Assembly: GCF_014836535.1 (NCBI RefSeq)
Contig: NZ_JACSQP010000004.1
Coordinates: 62,001-126,000, forward strand
Direction of reading: 5' to 3'
Length of the DNA stretch: 64,000 nt
DNA from: Microbacterium pullorum
GTDB lineage: Bacteria; Actinomycetota; Actinomycetes; Actinomycetales; Microbacteriaceae
A program made the position numbers and the translations under genes. The notes beneath the pieces are model-generated. The model saw nothing but the letters and a program-made list of their open reading frames with translations. It made no database searches and was not told the DNA's origin. Below are positions 33,375 to 41,439 of this stretch, piece by piece. Every line of letters begins with the position of its first letter. The stretch's first letter is position 1.

Positions 33375-34031
33375 TCAGGCGACGCGCACGTCGGACTTCG
33401 CGCGGGCGAGGTCTTCGAACAGCTCGGTGTTGAACCGGTACGCCAGCAGCACCTCGTCGATGACCCGCTCCTTCTCGGCGTCGTCCCAGGGGGCGGCGTC
33501 GAGCTGCTCGCGGTAGACGTCCTTGAACGCCTTCGGATCGGCGATGTCACCGAACAGGTAGAAGCCGATGCCGTTGGTCTCGAACCCGAAGCGGCGGGAC
33601 ATGAGCCGGCCGATGAACAGGCCACCTGACAGGTCGCCGAGGTAGCGGGTGTAGTGGTGGGCGACGAAGCCGCCGGCCCACGTCGCGCCGACGGCGTTGA
33701 TGCGGTCGACGTAGCGGCGGGTGGTGGGGAGCGGGGTGACGGTGTCGCGCCAGTCGGGGCCGATCAAGAACTCGAGGTCCGATTCGAGGGCCGGCAGGCG
33801 CGTGAGCCGGTCGGTGATGAACACCGATGCCACCGGGTCGCTCTTCATGCGCTCGGCGGCCTGCTCCAGCGCCTTGTAGATGAACCAGTGCTGCACGACG
33901 AGGGCGATGTAGTCGTCGCGCGTGCCGTCGCCCTTGATGAGGTCGGCCATGAAACCGGCGCTCTCGCTGCCGGAGTGGGCGCTCGTGGAGCGCTGGCGCA
34001 GGGCGGCGGAGAAGGGGATGAGATCGGGCAT
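33375..34031 (-). CDS. hmuO: Haem oxygenase (biliverdin-producing)
   Basis: Opens haem to release iron. The 218-aa protein is of HmuO type: proximal His19 in RSTSAHSGSE, and the distal-helix motif YTRYLGDLSGG (GDLSGG at 132-137). ATG start 6 nt after TAGCAT, with a DtxR-like box over the -35, so iron-repressed expression is expected. The DUF2470 gene lies 72 bp upstream in the same direction. Confidence 0.93.
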   Translation of the reverse strand: MPDLIPFSAALRQRSTSAHSGSESAGFMADLIKGDGTRDDYIALVVQHWFIYKALEQAAERMKSDPVASVFITDRLTRLPALESDLEFLIGPDWRDTVTPLPTTRRYVDRINAVGATWAGGFVAHHYTRYLGDLSGGLFIGRLMSRRFGFETNGIGFYLFGDIADPKAFKDVYREQLDAAPWDDAEKERVIDEVLLAYRFNTELFEDLARAKSDVRVA

Positions 34032-34049
34032 GCCGTCATGCTAGCGCAA

Positions 34050-34068
34050 TGAGGCTCAGCTAACCTGA
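34050..34068 (-). promoter_or_regulatory. DtxR/IdeR-type iron box upstream of hmuO
   Basis: On the minus strand TCAGGTTAGCTGAGCCTCA matches the DtxR/IdeR consensus TTAGGTTAGCCTAACCTAA at 14 of 19 positions and covers the predicted -35 of hmuO. Confidence 0.75.
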
Positions 34069-34103
34069 AGCTTTTCGCGGCCGTGGCTCCGGTCCCGAGC
34101 GGG

Positions 34104-34412
34104 TCAGTCGTGCGGGCGGGCGTCGACGCCGAGCGCGACGCAGGCGGCGTCGTAGAGGGCCACGATCTCGCGCCGTACGTCCCGCCGCTCGGTGATGGAT
34201 CCGCCCGGCCACGGCACCCGCACCGTCTCGCGCGACCCGTCGCCGCGCACTGCGATCCACTCGCCGCCGTCGCCGTCGAACCCCGTCATCACGGCATCCG
34301 TGGCATCGGCCGCGCCGAACGCGCGCGCGATCAGCAGGTTGTCGGCGGTGTGGTCGTCGTTCATGTGACCCAGCACGCCGGACACGGCGTCGTCATCGAA
34401 GGTGTGCGGCAT
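34104..34412 (-). CDS. DUF2470 domain protein (HugZ C-terminal-like)
   Basis: 102 aa. It begins with the DUF2470 signature LGHMNDDHTADNLLIARAFG, the domain found at the C-terminus of HugZ-type haem-degrading proteins, where its His contacts haem. Likely to bind haem or assist the neighbouring haem oxygenase. TAACCT 6 nt before the ATG is the -10; the overlapping AGGTTAG half-site resembles half of a DtxR box. Confidence 0.8.
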   Translation of the reverse strand: MPHTFDDDAVSGVLGHMNDDHTADNLLIARAFGAADATDAVMTGFDGDGGEWIAVRGDGSRETVRVPWPGGSITERRDVRREIVALYDAACVALGVDARPHD

Positions 34413-34488
34413 GAGCCCAGGTTAGGTGAGGCGTGCGGGGCAGGCCTCCCGGGTGTGTTTGAATCGATGGAGGATTTCGGGGGTGGAG

Positions 34489-35775
34489 ATGCCGCAGGAC
34501 AACCGCGCACGGCGCACCGCATCGGTGATCGCCGGCGCTGTCGGCATCGCGCTTGCGCTCGCCGCGTGCTCGACAGGCGAGGTGACGGCCGTTCCCGACG
34601 TGCCCGAGCAGGTCGACTCCGCGCTCCCCGGTGAGACCCAGCAGCAGCTGCAGGCCGCTGTCGAGCGCGCGATGGCGGCCACCGGCGCCACCGGAGCGAT
34701 CGTGGGCGTCTGGGCGCCGTGGAGCGGCACCTGGGTGGCCGGGCTCGGCACGACCGCGGTCGGCGGCGAGGCTGTGAGCACCGACATGCGCTTCCGCATC
34801 GGCAACGTGACGCGGGCGATGACCTGCGACGTGCTCGACGGCGCCGCGGAGCGCGGCCTCGTCTCGCACGACGACTCGCTGACCGAGTGGACCACGGGCA
34901 TGCCCGGATACGAAGACGTCACGCTCGGCCAGCTCTGCGACTCGACGAGCGGGATCGCCTCGTTCGGCGGTGTCGTGAGCTCGCGACTGCGGGTGACGCC
35001 CGAGCGGGTGTGGAGCCCCAAGGAGCTCGCCTCCTACGGCATGGGCGCCGGACGCACCGGTGCGCCGGGCACCGCATACTCCGACTCCGACACCGGTTAC
35101 GTGCTGCTCGGTCTGGCGCTGGAGCGCGCGACGGGCATGGATGCCGCGGAGATGTACGAGACCTACGTCACCGAGCCGCTGGGCCTGGACCACACCCTGC
35201 TTCCTGCGCCGACCACCGACCTCGCCGAGGCAGCCGCGCCCATGCTCCCCGGCTACTACTCGGCGCCGACGCCGGAGGGTCCGCTCAACTGCGCCGAGCC
35301 CACCGACATCACCTCGCTCTCGTCGAGCGCCGGCTTCACGGCATCGGGTGTCGTGTCCGACATCGACGACCTGGGTGTGTACCTGCAGGCCCTCGCGACC
35401 GGCGCCCTCCCCGGCACGAGCGACGAACGCTTCGCGGCCCCGCTGCCGGTCGCCGCCGATCAGCCCGCGTGGTTCACCGCCGACGGCGGCGCGTACCAGG
35501 CCGGGTCGCTCATCGGCCAGTTCGGCTCGGTCCCCGGCTACCTCACCGCCGGCTTCGCCGACCCCGAGACCGGCATGACGGTCGCGGTCGTGCTGAACAA
35601 CTCCAGCGCGACCGCGAACATGGCGTCGTACCTCGCGTGGGAGCTCGCCGCCATCACTTCCAAGGCGCCCGCCGCATCAGGCCAGACCGCGCCGAGCGCG
35701 GGACTGCCGTGGACCGCCGAGCAGTACGCCGAGGCGGTCACCGCAAACGCCGTCTGCCCGCTGCCCGAGGGCTGA
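34489..35775 (+). CDS. Beta-lactamase-fold lipoprotein lacking catalytic residues
   Basis: 428 aa. A lipoprotein signal with ALAACS (Cys27) leads a class C beta-lactamase/D-alanyl carboxypeptidase fold (PF00144 type): MRFRIGNVTRAM, LCDSTSGIASF, AYSDSDTGYVLLGLALERATGM, GSVPGYLTAGF. The SxxK active site is NVTR here (Asn106 for Ser, Arg109 for Lys), the YxN motif is YSD (197-199), and the third motif has QFG in place of HxG or KTG. It should not hydrolyse beta-lactams; a binding role in the cell envelope is inferred. The ATG at 34489 follows GGTGGAG. Confidence 0.85.
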   Translation: MPQDNRARRTASVIAGAVGIALALAACSTGEVTAVPDVPEQVDSALPGETQQQLQAAVERAMAATGATGAIVGVWAPWSGTWVAGLGTTAVGGEAVSTDMRFRIGNVTRAMTCDVLDGAAERGLVSHDDSLTEWTTGMPGYEDVTLGQLCDSTSGIASFGGVVSSRLRVTPERVWSPKELASYGMGAGRTGAPGTAYSDSDTGYVLLGLALERATGMDAAEMYETYVTEPLGLDHTLLPAPTTDLAEAAAPMLPGYYSAPTPEGPLNCAEPTDITSLSSSAGFTASGVVSDIDDLGVYLQALATGALPGTSDERFAAPLPVAADQPAWFTADGGAYQAGSLIGQFGSVPGYLTAGFADPETGMTVAVVLNNSSATANMASYLAWELAAITSKAPAASGQTAPSAGLPWTAEQYAEAVTANAVCPLPEG

Positions 35776-35777
35776 TC

Positions 35778-35807
35778 CCGCCCGACGGTTCACCGGGCGG
35801 CTGTTTT
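35778..35807 (+). terminator. Terminator after the beta-lactamase-fold gene
   Basis: CCGCCCG-N9-CGGGCGG followed by CTGTTTT, beginning 3 nt after the stop codon. Confidence 0.75.
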
Positions 35808-35890
35808 CGCCATCCGGCGAGGGGTGTCAACCCCTTTTCGCCTTTTGCGCGCCTCCCGCAGGGTGGAAGGACGCCCACGGAAGGAGAACC

Positions 35891-36769
35891 ATGACCACGC
35901 AGGATCCCCGAGACAAGCACCACGACGGCGAGTTCCCCGCGCAGCACCAGCAACAGCCGGGGCTCACGACCGAGACGCTGCCCACCCCCGACCACGGGGA
36001 GCAGTCGTACCGCGGCAGCGGCCGGCTCGAGGGGCGCCGCGCGCTCATCACCGGCGGTGACTCCGGCATCGGCCGCGCCGTCGCGATCGCCTTCGCCCGC
36101 GAGGGCGCCGACGTCGCCATCGCCCACCTGCCCGAGGAGCAGGCGGACGCCGAGGCCACGGTCGCGCTGATCGAGGACGCCGGACGCCGCGCGGTGGCGC
36201 TGCCCGGCGACATCCGCGACGAAGAGTTCGCCACCGGCATCGTCGCCGACACCGTGTCGCAGCTGGGCGGCCTCGACCTCGTCGTGCTCAACGCGGCCTA
36301 TCAGAAGGACCGCGACGGCATCGAGAACCTCCCCACCGACGGGTTCGACCGCGTCTTCCGCACCAACCTGTACGGCATGCTCTGGACCGCCCGCGCCGCC
36401 GTGCCGCACCTGCAGCCGGGGGCGTCGATCATCGTCACCTCGTCGGTGCAGGCCTTCAACCCGTCGCCCGGCCTCATCGACTACGCCATGACGAAGGCCG
36501 CACAGGTGGCGTTCGTGCGGGCGTTGGCCGAAGAACTCGGGCCCCGCGGCATCCGCGTCAACGCCGTCGCCCCCGGGCCCGTCTGGACCCCGCTCATCCC
36601 CGCGACCGGCTGGGATTCCGACCATCTCGCCGAGTTCGGCCAGGACACCCCGCTCGGCCGTGCCGGTCAGCCCGCCGAGCTGGCGGGTGCGTACGTCTAC
36701 CTCGCCTCCGAGGCAGGGTCGTACACGTCGGGTGCGGTGCTGCCGGTCACCGGCGGCAAGCACCTGTAG
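35891..36769 (+). CDS. SDR family oxidoreductase, general-stress type
   Basis: 292 aa. A hydrophilic N-terminal extension of about 45 residues (DKHHDGEFPAQHQQQPG) precedes the Rossmann fold: GGDSGIGRA (cofactor loop, about 55-63), NAAYQ, SSVQAF, catalytic Tyr in DYAMTKAA with Lys four residues on, and PGPVWTPLIP. This architecture is that of the stress-protein 39 type dehydrogenases. GGAAGGAG site. A GTTT-N15-GGGTGT motif upstream (35803-35827) loosely resembles a stress-sigma promoter but overlaps a terminator, so it is tentative. Confidence 0.85.
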   Translation: MTTQDPRDKHHDGEFPAQHQQQPGLTTETLPTPDHGEQSYRGSGRLEGRRALITGGDSGIGRAVAIAFAREGADVAIAHLPEEQADAEATVALIEDAGRRAVALPGDIRDEEFATGIVADTVSQLGGLDLVVLNAAYQKDRDGIENLPTDGFDRVFRTNLYGMLWTARAAVPHLQPGASIIVTSSVQAFNPSPGLIDYAMTKAAQVAFVRALAEELGPRGIRVNAVAPGPVWTPLIPATGWDSDHLAEFGQDTPLGRAGQPAELAGAYVYLASEAGSYTSGAVLPVTGGKHL

Positions 36770-36881
36770 GTCGCGGGGACGCGTGGTCGCCGTGTCGCGG
36801 GGTCGGGTGGTCGCGGGGCCGCGGGGCCGGGTGGTACCGGGGTCGCGGGGCCGGGTGGTCGCGGGGTCGCCGGGCTCCGTG
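36770..36881. repeat. 24-bp minisatellite after the SDR gene
   Basis: Four consecutive 24-bp units start at 36786, 36810, 36834 and 36858, each ending near CGGGTG or CCGTG, after a partial unit at 36770. The first begins directly after the SDR stop codon. GC content is extreme. Not coding as far as I can see. Confidence 0.8.
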
Positions 36882-36914
36882 GCTCCCGCGGCGCCGCGGC
36901 ATCCGCCCCGGCCC

Positions 36915-37002
36915 GTCGCCACGTCTTCGGTGATCGACGGTGCTTCGGATGCCACCGGCGTTTCGGCTCCGCAGAACGGTAGATCTCCGGAGTTGTGGCG
37001 AC
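36915..37002. repeat. 88-bp inverted-repeat-ended element, copy 1
   Basis: Starts GTCGCCAC and ends GTGGCGAC, a perfect 8-bp terminal inverted repeat. The core contains CTTCGGATGCCACCGGCG and GAACGGTAGATCTCCGGAG. An inner pair, CGGTGATC with GATCTCCG, extends the possible hairpin. Confidence 0.85.
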
Positions 37003-37086
37003 GGCGCGGCGCGGCGGGGCTCCACGGCCGGACCGGGGCGCGCGAGCCGGCTCAGCCCAGCCCAGCCTGGCTCCCGCCCCCGGCCC

Positions 37087-37174
37087 GTCGCCACTTCTAC
37101 GGTGATCGACGGTATTTCGGATGCCACCCGCGTTTCGGCTCCGAAGAACGGTAGATCTCCGGAGTTATGGCACC
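37087..37174. repeat. 88-bp element, copy 2 (diverged end)
   Basis: Same length and core as copy 1. Left end GTCGCCAC is intact, right end is changed to ATGGCACC. About 85 bp of GC-rich sequence with a CCCAG run separates it from copy 1. Confidence 0.8.
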
Positions 37175-37202
37175 GGCCATGCGCGGCATCCGCCCCGGCC
37201 CC

Positions 37203-37290
37203 GTCGCCACTTCCTCGGTGATCGACGGTGCTTCGGATGCCACCGGCGTTTCGGCTCCGTAGAACGGTAGATCTCCGGGGCTGTGGCGAG
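37203..37290. repeat. 88-bp element, copy 3
   Basis: Left end GTCGCCAC, right end GTGGCGAG (one change). The flank after it repeats the flank after copy 1, so part of the array arose by a larger duplication. Confidence 0.83.
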
Positions 37291-37341
37291 GGCGGGGCGC
37301 GGCGGCGCTCCACGGCCGGGGCCGGGGCGCGCGAGCCGGCT

Positions 37342-37407
37342 CAGCCCAGCCGAGCCCACCCCAGCCCGGCCCAGCCCAGCCCAGCCCAGCCCAGCCCAGC
37401 CCAGCTC
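37342..37407. repeat. CCCAG pentanucleotide repeat
   Basis: A run of AGCCC/CCCAG units lies between copies 3 and 4 of the 88-bp element; a shorter run lies between copies 1 and 2. Likely to vary in length by slippage. Confidence 0.8.
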
Positions 37408-37434
37408 GCCCCGGCCTGGCTCCGCCCCGGCCCC

Positions 37435-37522
37435 GTCGCCACTTCCTCGGTGATCGACGGTGCTTCGGATGCCACCGGCGTTTCGGCTCCGCAGAACGGT
37501 AGATCTCCGGAGCTGTGGCGAC
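37435..37522. repeat. 88-bp element, copy 4
   Basis: Perfect GTCGCCAC and GTGGCGAC ends, 88 bp exactly. It ends 22 bp before the stop codon of the ThuA-like gene. The gap 36770-37544 holds no gene I can support. Confidence 0.85.
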
Positions 37523-37544
37523 GGCGCGGCGGGCGCGAGCCGGC

Positions 37545-38213
37545 TCAGGCCGGGTCGGCCGCAGCCCAGCGGGCGAGGGCCGCGATGAGGTCACGATGTC
37601 CTGCCGACTCATACGACCGCTCGTCGTGGCCGAGGGTGTCCACCGCCACGCGGGCCCGCCCGTGGGTGCGCACCCAGGCCGCCGGCATCCGCTCGCCGTC
37701 GGTCTCGTGGGTCGCCACGACCGTGCGCTGCCCGAACTGCTGCAGCCGGCAGTACCGTTCGTCGAACACGGTGAACCCGGGGGCATGCGTGCCGTCGGGG
37801 AGCGGTGCGGTGGCGATGTCCACGTCGCCGATCTCGGGATGCCACGACGCCTGCGGCACCCACATGCCGCCGATCGCCGGGGCCCACGACGGGTAGTCCC
37901 GCAGCGACGCGACGGCGCAGTGCACCGCGAGCAGCCCCATCCCGCGCTCGAGTGCGTGGTCGAACCCCGCGACGGATGCCGCGGGAGCCGTGGCCGTACG
38001 ATCGTCGCCCCACGGGTCGCCGGCATTGACCACGAGCAGGTCGACGCCGTCGAGCCGGGTCATCGCGGCATCCACGTCACCGTCGATCGCCGTGTCGAAT
38101 CCGGCCCGCACCAGCACCTGGGCCAGCAGCGGGCTCGTGCGGTCGAACGGATGCCACGGGTCGGCGTAACGGCCGGACCCGCTGAGGACGAGGGCGGTGG
38201 GGGAGCTGGGCAT
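37545..38213 (-). CDS. ThuA-like domain protein
   Basis: 222 aa with the ThuA/class I glutamine amidotransferase-like fold: ALVLSGSGRYADPWHPF, DLLVVNAGDPW, GLLAVHCAVASLRDYPSW, IGGMWVPQASWHPEIG. ThuA proteins are linked to sugar (trehalose-type) metabolism but this one's substrate is unknown. The ATG at 38213 (MPSSPTALV) is chosen over longer starts. Divergent from the aminopeptidase gene with a 55-bp shared promoter region. Confidence 0.75.
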   Translation of the reverse strand: MPSSPTALVLSGSGRYADPWHPFDRTSPLLAQVLVRAGFDTAIDGDVDAAMTRLDGVDLLVVNAGDPWGDDRTATAPAASVAGFDHALERGMGLLAVHCAVASLRDYPSWAPAIGGMWVPQASWHPEIGDVDIATAPLPDGTHAPGFTVFDERYCRLQQFGQRTVVATHETDGERMPAAWVRTHGRARVAVDTLGHDERSYESAGHRDLIAALARWAAADPA

Positions 38214-38268
38214 GATGCTCACCACGGTAGCGCTGCCGGTCGGCACCCCGCGGTCGTAGGGTGTCGTC

Positions 38269-39405
38269 GTGAGCACCACGCCGACGATTTCGCGGTTCCC
38301 CTCCGATGTCTATGCCGATCGTCTCGCGCGCGCCGCCCGCGCCACGCAGGCCGCCGGACTGGATGGCCTCGTGATCACTCCGGGCCCCGACCTGCAGTAC
38401 CTCTTGGGTGCGACGGCGTCGTCGCTCGAGCGGCTGACCGCGCTCGTGGTGCCGGCCGACGGGTCGGATGCGGTCGTCATCGTGCCGCGGCTCGAGCTCG
38501 CCTCGCTCGGACCCTCCGCCGTCGCCGAGCTCGGGATGCCCGTGCGCGACTGGACCGACGGCGACGATCCGTACCGCCTCGTCGCGGCGGCGGTCGGCGT
38601 CGGCTCCGGCCGCATCGCCGTGGCCGACGCCATGCCGGCGCTCCACGTCATCCCGCTCGCCGACAGGTTCGGGCGGATGCCGATTCTTGCGACCGCGGTG
38701 CTGCGGGAGCTGCGCATGGTCAAGGACCCCGCCGAGGTCGCGGCGCTGCGCCGGGCGGGCGACGCCATCGACCGCGTGCACGCGCGCATGGCGGAGTTGC
38801 TGCAGGTCGGCCGCACCGAGCGGGACGTCGCCGCGCTCATCGCCGCGGCGATCGTCGCGGAGGGTCACGAGGCGGCCGACTTCGTCATCGTCGGATCGGG
38901 GCCGAACGGCGCCGACCCCCACCACGAGGTATCCGACCGCGTCGTCGAGGCCGGCGACATCGTGGTGATCGACATCGGCGGCGCGGTGACCCCCGGCTAC
39001 TACTCCGACTCCACCCGCACCTACGCGATGGGCGATCCCGCTCCCGACATCGCGGACACGATCGCAGTGCTCGAGCGCGCCCAGCAGGCGGCCCGCGACG
39101 CGGTGCGCCCCGGCGTCACCGCCGCGGCCGTCGACGCGGCGGCGCGCGACGTGCTCGTGGCCGCGGGGCTCGGCGACGCGTTCGTGCACCGCACCGGCCA
39201 CGGCATCGGGCTGTCGGTGCACGAGGAGCCCTACGTCGTCGCAGGAAACGACACGCCACTCGTGCCGGGCATGGCATTCAGCATCGAGCCGGGCGTCTAC
39301 TTCCCCGGCCGGTGGGGTGCGCGCATCGAAGACATCGTCGTGGTGACCGATGACGGCGCCGACGCGCTCAACCGCCGTCCGCGCGGTCTCACCGTGCTCG
39401 GCTGA
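38269..39405 (+). CDS. M24 family Xaa-Pro peptidase
   Basis: 378 aa, two-metal pita-bread aminopeptidase. An N-terminal creatinase-like domain (1-140) precedes the catalytic domain with the five ligands in VVIDIGG, YSDSTRTY, HRTGHGIGLSVHE, FSIEPGVYF and GARIED. Releases N-terminal residues before proline. The GTG at 38269 lies 6 nt after TAGGGT, a probable leaderless start. Confidence 0.92.
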   Translation: MSTTPTISRFPSDVYADRLARAARATQAAGLDGLVITPGPDLQYLLGATASSLERLTALVVPADGSDAVVIVPRLELASLGPSAVAELGMPVRDWTDGDDPYRLVAAAVGVGSGRIAVADAMPALHVIPLADRFGRMPILATAVLRELRMVKDPAEVAALRRAGDAIDRVHARMAELLQVGRTERDVAALIAAAIVAEGHEAADFVIVGSGPNGADPHHEVSDRVVEAGDIVVIDIGGAVTPGYYSDSTRTYAMGDPAPDIADTIAVLERAQQAARDAVRPGVTAAAVDAAARDVLVAAGLGDAFVHRTGHGIGLSVHEEPYVVAGNDTPLVPGMAFSIEPGVYFPGRWGARIEDIVVVTDDGADALNRRPRGLTVLG

Positions 39406-39437
39406 CGGCCGCGATCGCCGCTCCGTTTGCCGCACCT

Positions 39438-39522
39438 CGCGCCACGATCGCGGGGATCGGCCGGACTTCGGATGCCACCGGCATCCTGGCTCCGAATCAC
39501 TGACGTTCTCCGAGGTGGCGGC
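39438..39522. repeat. Degenerate copy of the 88-bp element
   Basis: Keeps CTTCGGATGCCACCGGC, GGCTCCG and a GTGGCGGC end but has many changes and a 3-bp deletion overall. It fills most of the 149-bp gap between the convergent peptidase and endonuclease genes, 2 kb from the main array. Confidence 0.7.
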
Positions 39523-39554
39523 GATGGCCGGCGCGGGAGTTGCCGGTGTCTGCG

Positions 39555-40334
39555 TCAGAGGACGATGTCCTGCGGGTCCTCGAGCGGACGGGCAGCCGTG
39601 ACTCCCTGGGAGCCGAGCACATCCGCGTCGGTGAGGGTTCCGACGTCGAGTCCTGTCACCTCGGCGATGCGCTGGACCGGCACCTGGAATGTGCGGAACC
39701 CACCGAGCGGCGGGGGCGTCACGGCGCCGGTGCGGGTGTCGATGAGGTCGCTCTGGTCGAGGATGAAGCCGGCGGCGGCGAGGCCCGCGGGCGAGAGCCA
39801 CGCCGCGATCTTCCAGAACCGCAGCGGGATGCGGATGCCGCGGTAGGGCGGGTCGTCGTCGGCCAGCACCGGTGCGGTGAACACCGACAGGCGCTGGTCG
39901 GTGGCGTCTGCGTACTCCAGCACGTGGTCTTCGAGGCCGAGCCAGAGCTCCTTCGATTGGTTGAATCCGGATGCCTGCGGCGCGGCGTTCGGGTAGCGGA
40001 ACGTGGCCTCGGTGGCGATGCGCGCGGTGACGGGGTCGCCCCAGCCGGGGTCGCGGCGGCGGACGAGGTGCCCGCGGTCGAGGTCGTTACGGGCGTAGAT
40101 CTCGGGGCCGGCTTGCTGCGCGGTGGGTACCCGCGCGTCGAACTCCCAGTCGCCCGTGCGCGGGAGATCACGCAGCGTCGCGCCGTCGATGTTCACGGCG
40201 GTGACCGCGGCCAGCCGGCGGTCGGGATCGAGCGCGACGGTGAAGCGTGGGTAGGCCAGGCGCACCGTGCCGGCGGCCCCGGCCGGCAGTGGCGCCGCAG
40301 CGCCGAGGAAGAGGGGGTCGTAGCCGGCATCCAT
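39555..40334 (-). CDS. DNA/RNA non-specific endonuclease (NUC1 family)
   Basis: 259 aa, beta-beta-alpha-metal nuclease. It has the catalytic DRGH at residues 86-89 (NDLDRGHLVRRRDPGWG) and the metal-binding Asn in APQASGFNQSKELW, then LEDHVLEYA. No signal peptide or membrane segment is seen, unusual for this mostly secreted family. The ATG at 40334 has AAAGGA. Its role (nutrient, defence or effector) is unclear. Confidence 0.85.
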   Translation of the reverse strand: MDAGYDPLFLGAAAPLPAGAAGTVRLAYPRFTVALDPDRRLAAVTAVNIDGATLRDLPRTGDWEFDARVPTAQQAGPEIYARNDLDRGHLVRRRDPGWGDPVTARIATEATFRYPNAAPQASGFNQSKELWLGLEDHVLEYADATDQRLSVFTAPVLADDDPPYRGIRIPLRFWKIAAWLSPAGLAAAGFILDQSDLIDTRTGAVTPPPLGGFRTFQVPVQRIAEVTGLDVGTLTDADVLGSQGVTAARPLEDPQDIVL

Positions 40335-40387
40335 GACGACATCCTTTCGGGCTGACGCGTGCCGTGTGAAGACGAGGTCGTCGTCGA

Positions 40388-41407
40388 TCAGCGAGGATCG
40401 TGCCCCTTTGTGATCTCCTCGGAGACCGCGTCGGTCTGGCGTAGCCGGTCGCCGCGGGTCTTGAGCAGGCTCGCCACGGTGGCCACGACGACGGTTGCGG
40501 CGATGAAGAGCAGTGACAGCCAGATCGGGATCTCGGGGATCACGGTGAACGGCTCTCCGCCGTTGATGAACGGCAGTTCGTTCTTGTGCAGCGCGTGGAT
40601 GAGCAGCTTCACGCCGATGAAGGCGAGGATGACGGCGAGCCCCTGCGCGAGGTAGACCAACCGTTGCAGCAGGCCGCCGATCAGGAAGTAGAGCTGGCGC
40701 AGGCCCATCAGCGCGAACGCGTTGGCGGTGAAGACGATGTACGCCTCGTCTGTGAGGCCGTAGATCGCCGGAATCGAGTCGACCGCGAAGATCAGATCGA
40801 CGAAGCCGATCGCGACGATCACGAGCAGCATCGGGGTGACGAACCGTCGTCCGTCCATCACCACGGTGAGCTTGTCCCCGTTGTACTCGTCGCTCACCGG
40901 CAAGTGGCGGCGTACGAAGCGCATGAACTTGCCGTCCGCGGGGTTCGAGTCGCCGTGCGCGAACGCCTGACGGTAGGCGAGGTAGAGCAGCAGGGCGCCG
41001 AACGCGTAGAACACCCACGCGAAATTCTCGATCAGTGCCGCACCGACCGCGATGAAGATGCCGCGCATGATGAGCGCGATCACGATCCCGATCATCAGCA
41101 CCTTCTGCTGATAGATCCTCGGCACGGCGAAGCTCGTCATCACGATCAGGAAGACGAAGAGGTTGTCGATCGACAGCGCCTTCTCGGTCAGGTAGCCGGC
41201 GAAATACTCACCTCCGTATGTCCACCCCGACACGATGCCGATGCCGACGCCGAACAGCAGCGCGAGACCTATGTAGAACGCCGACCAGCGCGCCGACTCT
41301 CCGATGCTGGGCTCATGCGGCTTGCGCACGTGCGCGTAGAACTCGTAGACGAAGAACGCGATGGTGACCGCGATCGTGATGATCCAGACGAGCGGAGTGA
41401 TGTTCAT
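40388..41407 (-). CDS. TerC family integral membrane protein (probable manganese exporter)
   Basis: 339 aa, about eight or nine transmembrane helices. Family motifs are EKALSIDNLFVFLIVMTSF and FVDLIFAVDSIPAIYGLT, with acidic residues in the membrane that bind metal. TerC/Alx proteins export manganese. The ATG at 41407 lacks a clear ribosome-binding site. A manganese riboswitch precedes it, which supports the function. Confidence 0.9.
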   Translation of the reverse strand: MNITPLVWIITIAVTIAFFVYEFYAHVRKPHEPSIGESARWSAFYIGLALLFGVGIGIVSGWTYGGEYFAGYLTEKALSIDNLFVFLIVMTSFAVPRIYQQKVLMIGIVIALIMRGIFIAVGAALIENFAWVFYAFGALLLYLAYRQAFAHGDSNPADGKFMRFVRRHLPVSDEYNGDKLTVVMDGRRFVTPMLLVIVAIGFVDLIFAVDSIPAIYGLTDEAYIVFTANAFALMGLRQLYFLIGGLLQRLVYLAQGLAVILAFIGVKLLIHALHKNELPFINGGEPFTVIPEIPIWLSLLFIAATVVVATVASLLKTRGDRLRQTDAVSEEITKGHDPR

Positions 41408-41439
41408 GAGGGAGTCCAGTCTTGGCGTGAGCAGATCAG

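Noticed and set aside
34489-35775. Antibiotic-resistance beta-lactamase
   Set aside because: Active-site Ser and Lys are replaced, so hydrolysis is not expected.
35738-36955. Open frame with repeated PATTRPRD segments on the minus strand
   Set aside because: The repeats come from the 24-bp minisatellite read backwards, and the frame runs antisense to the SDR gene.
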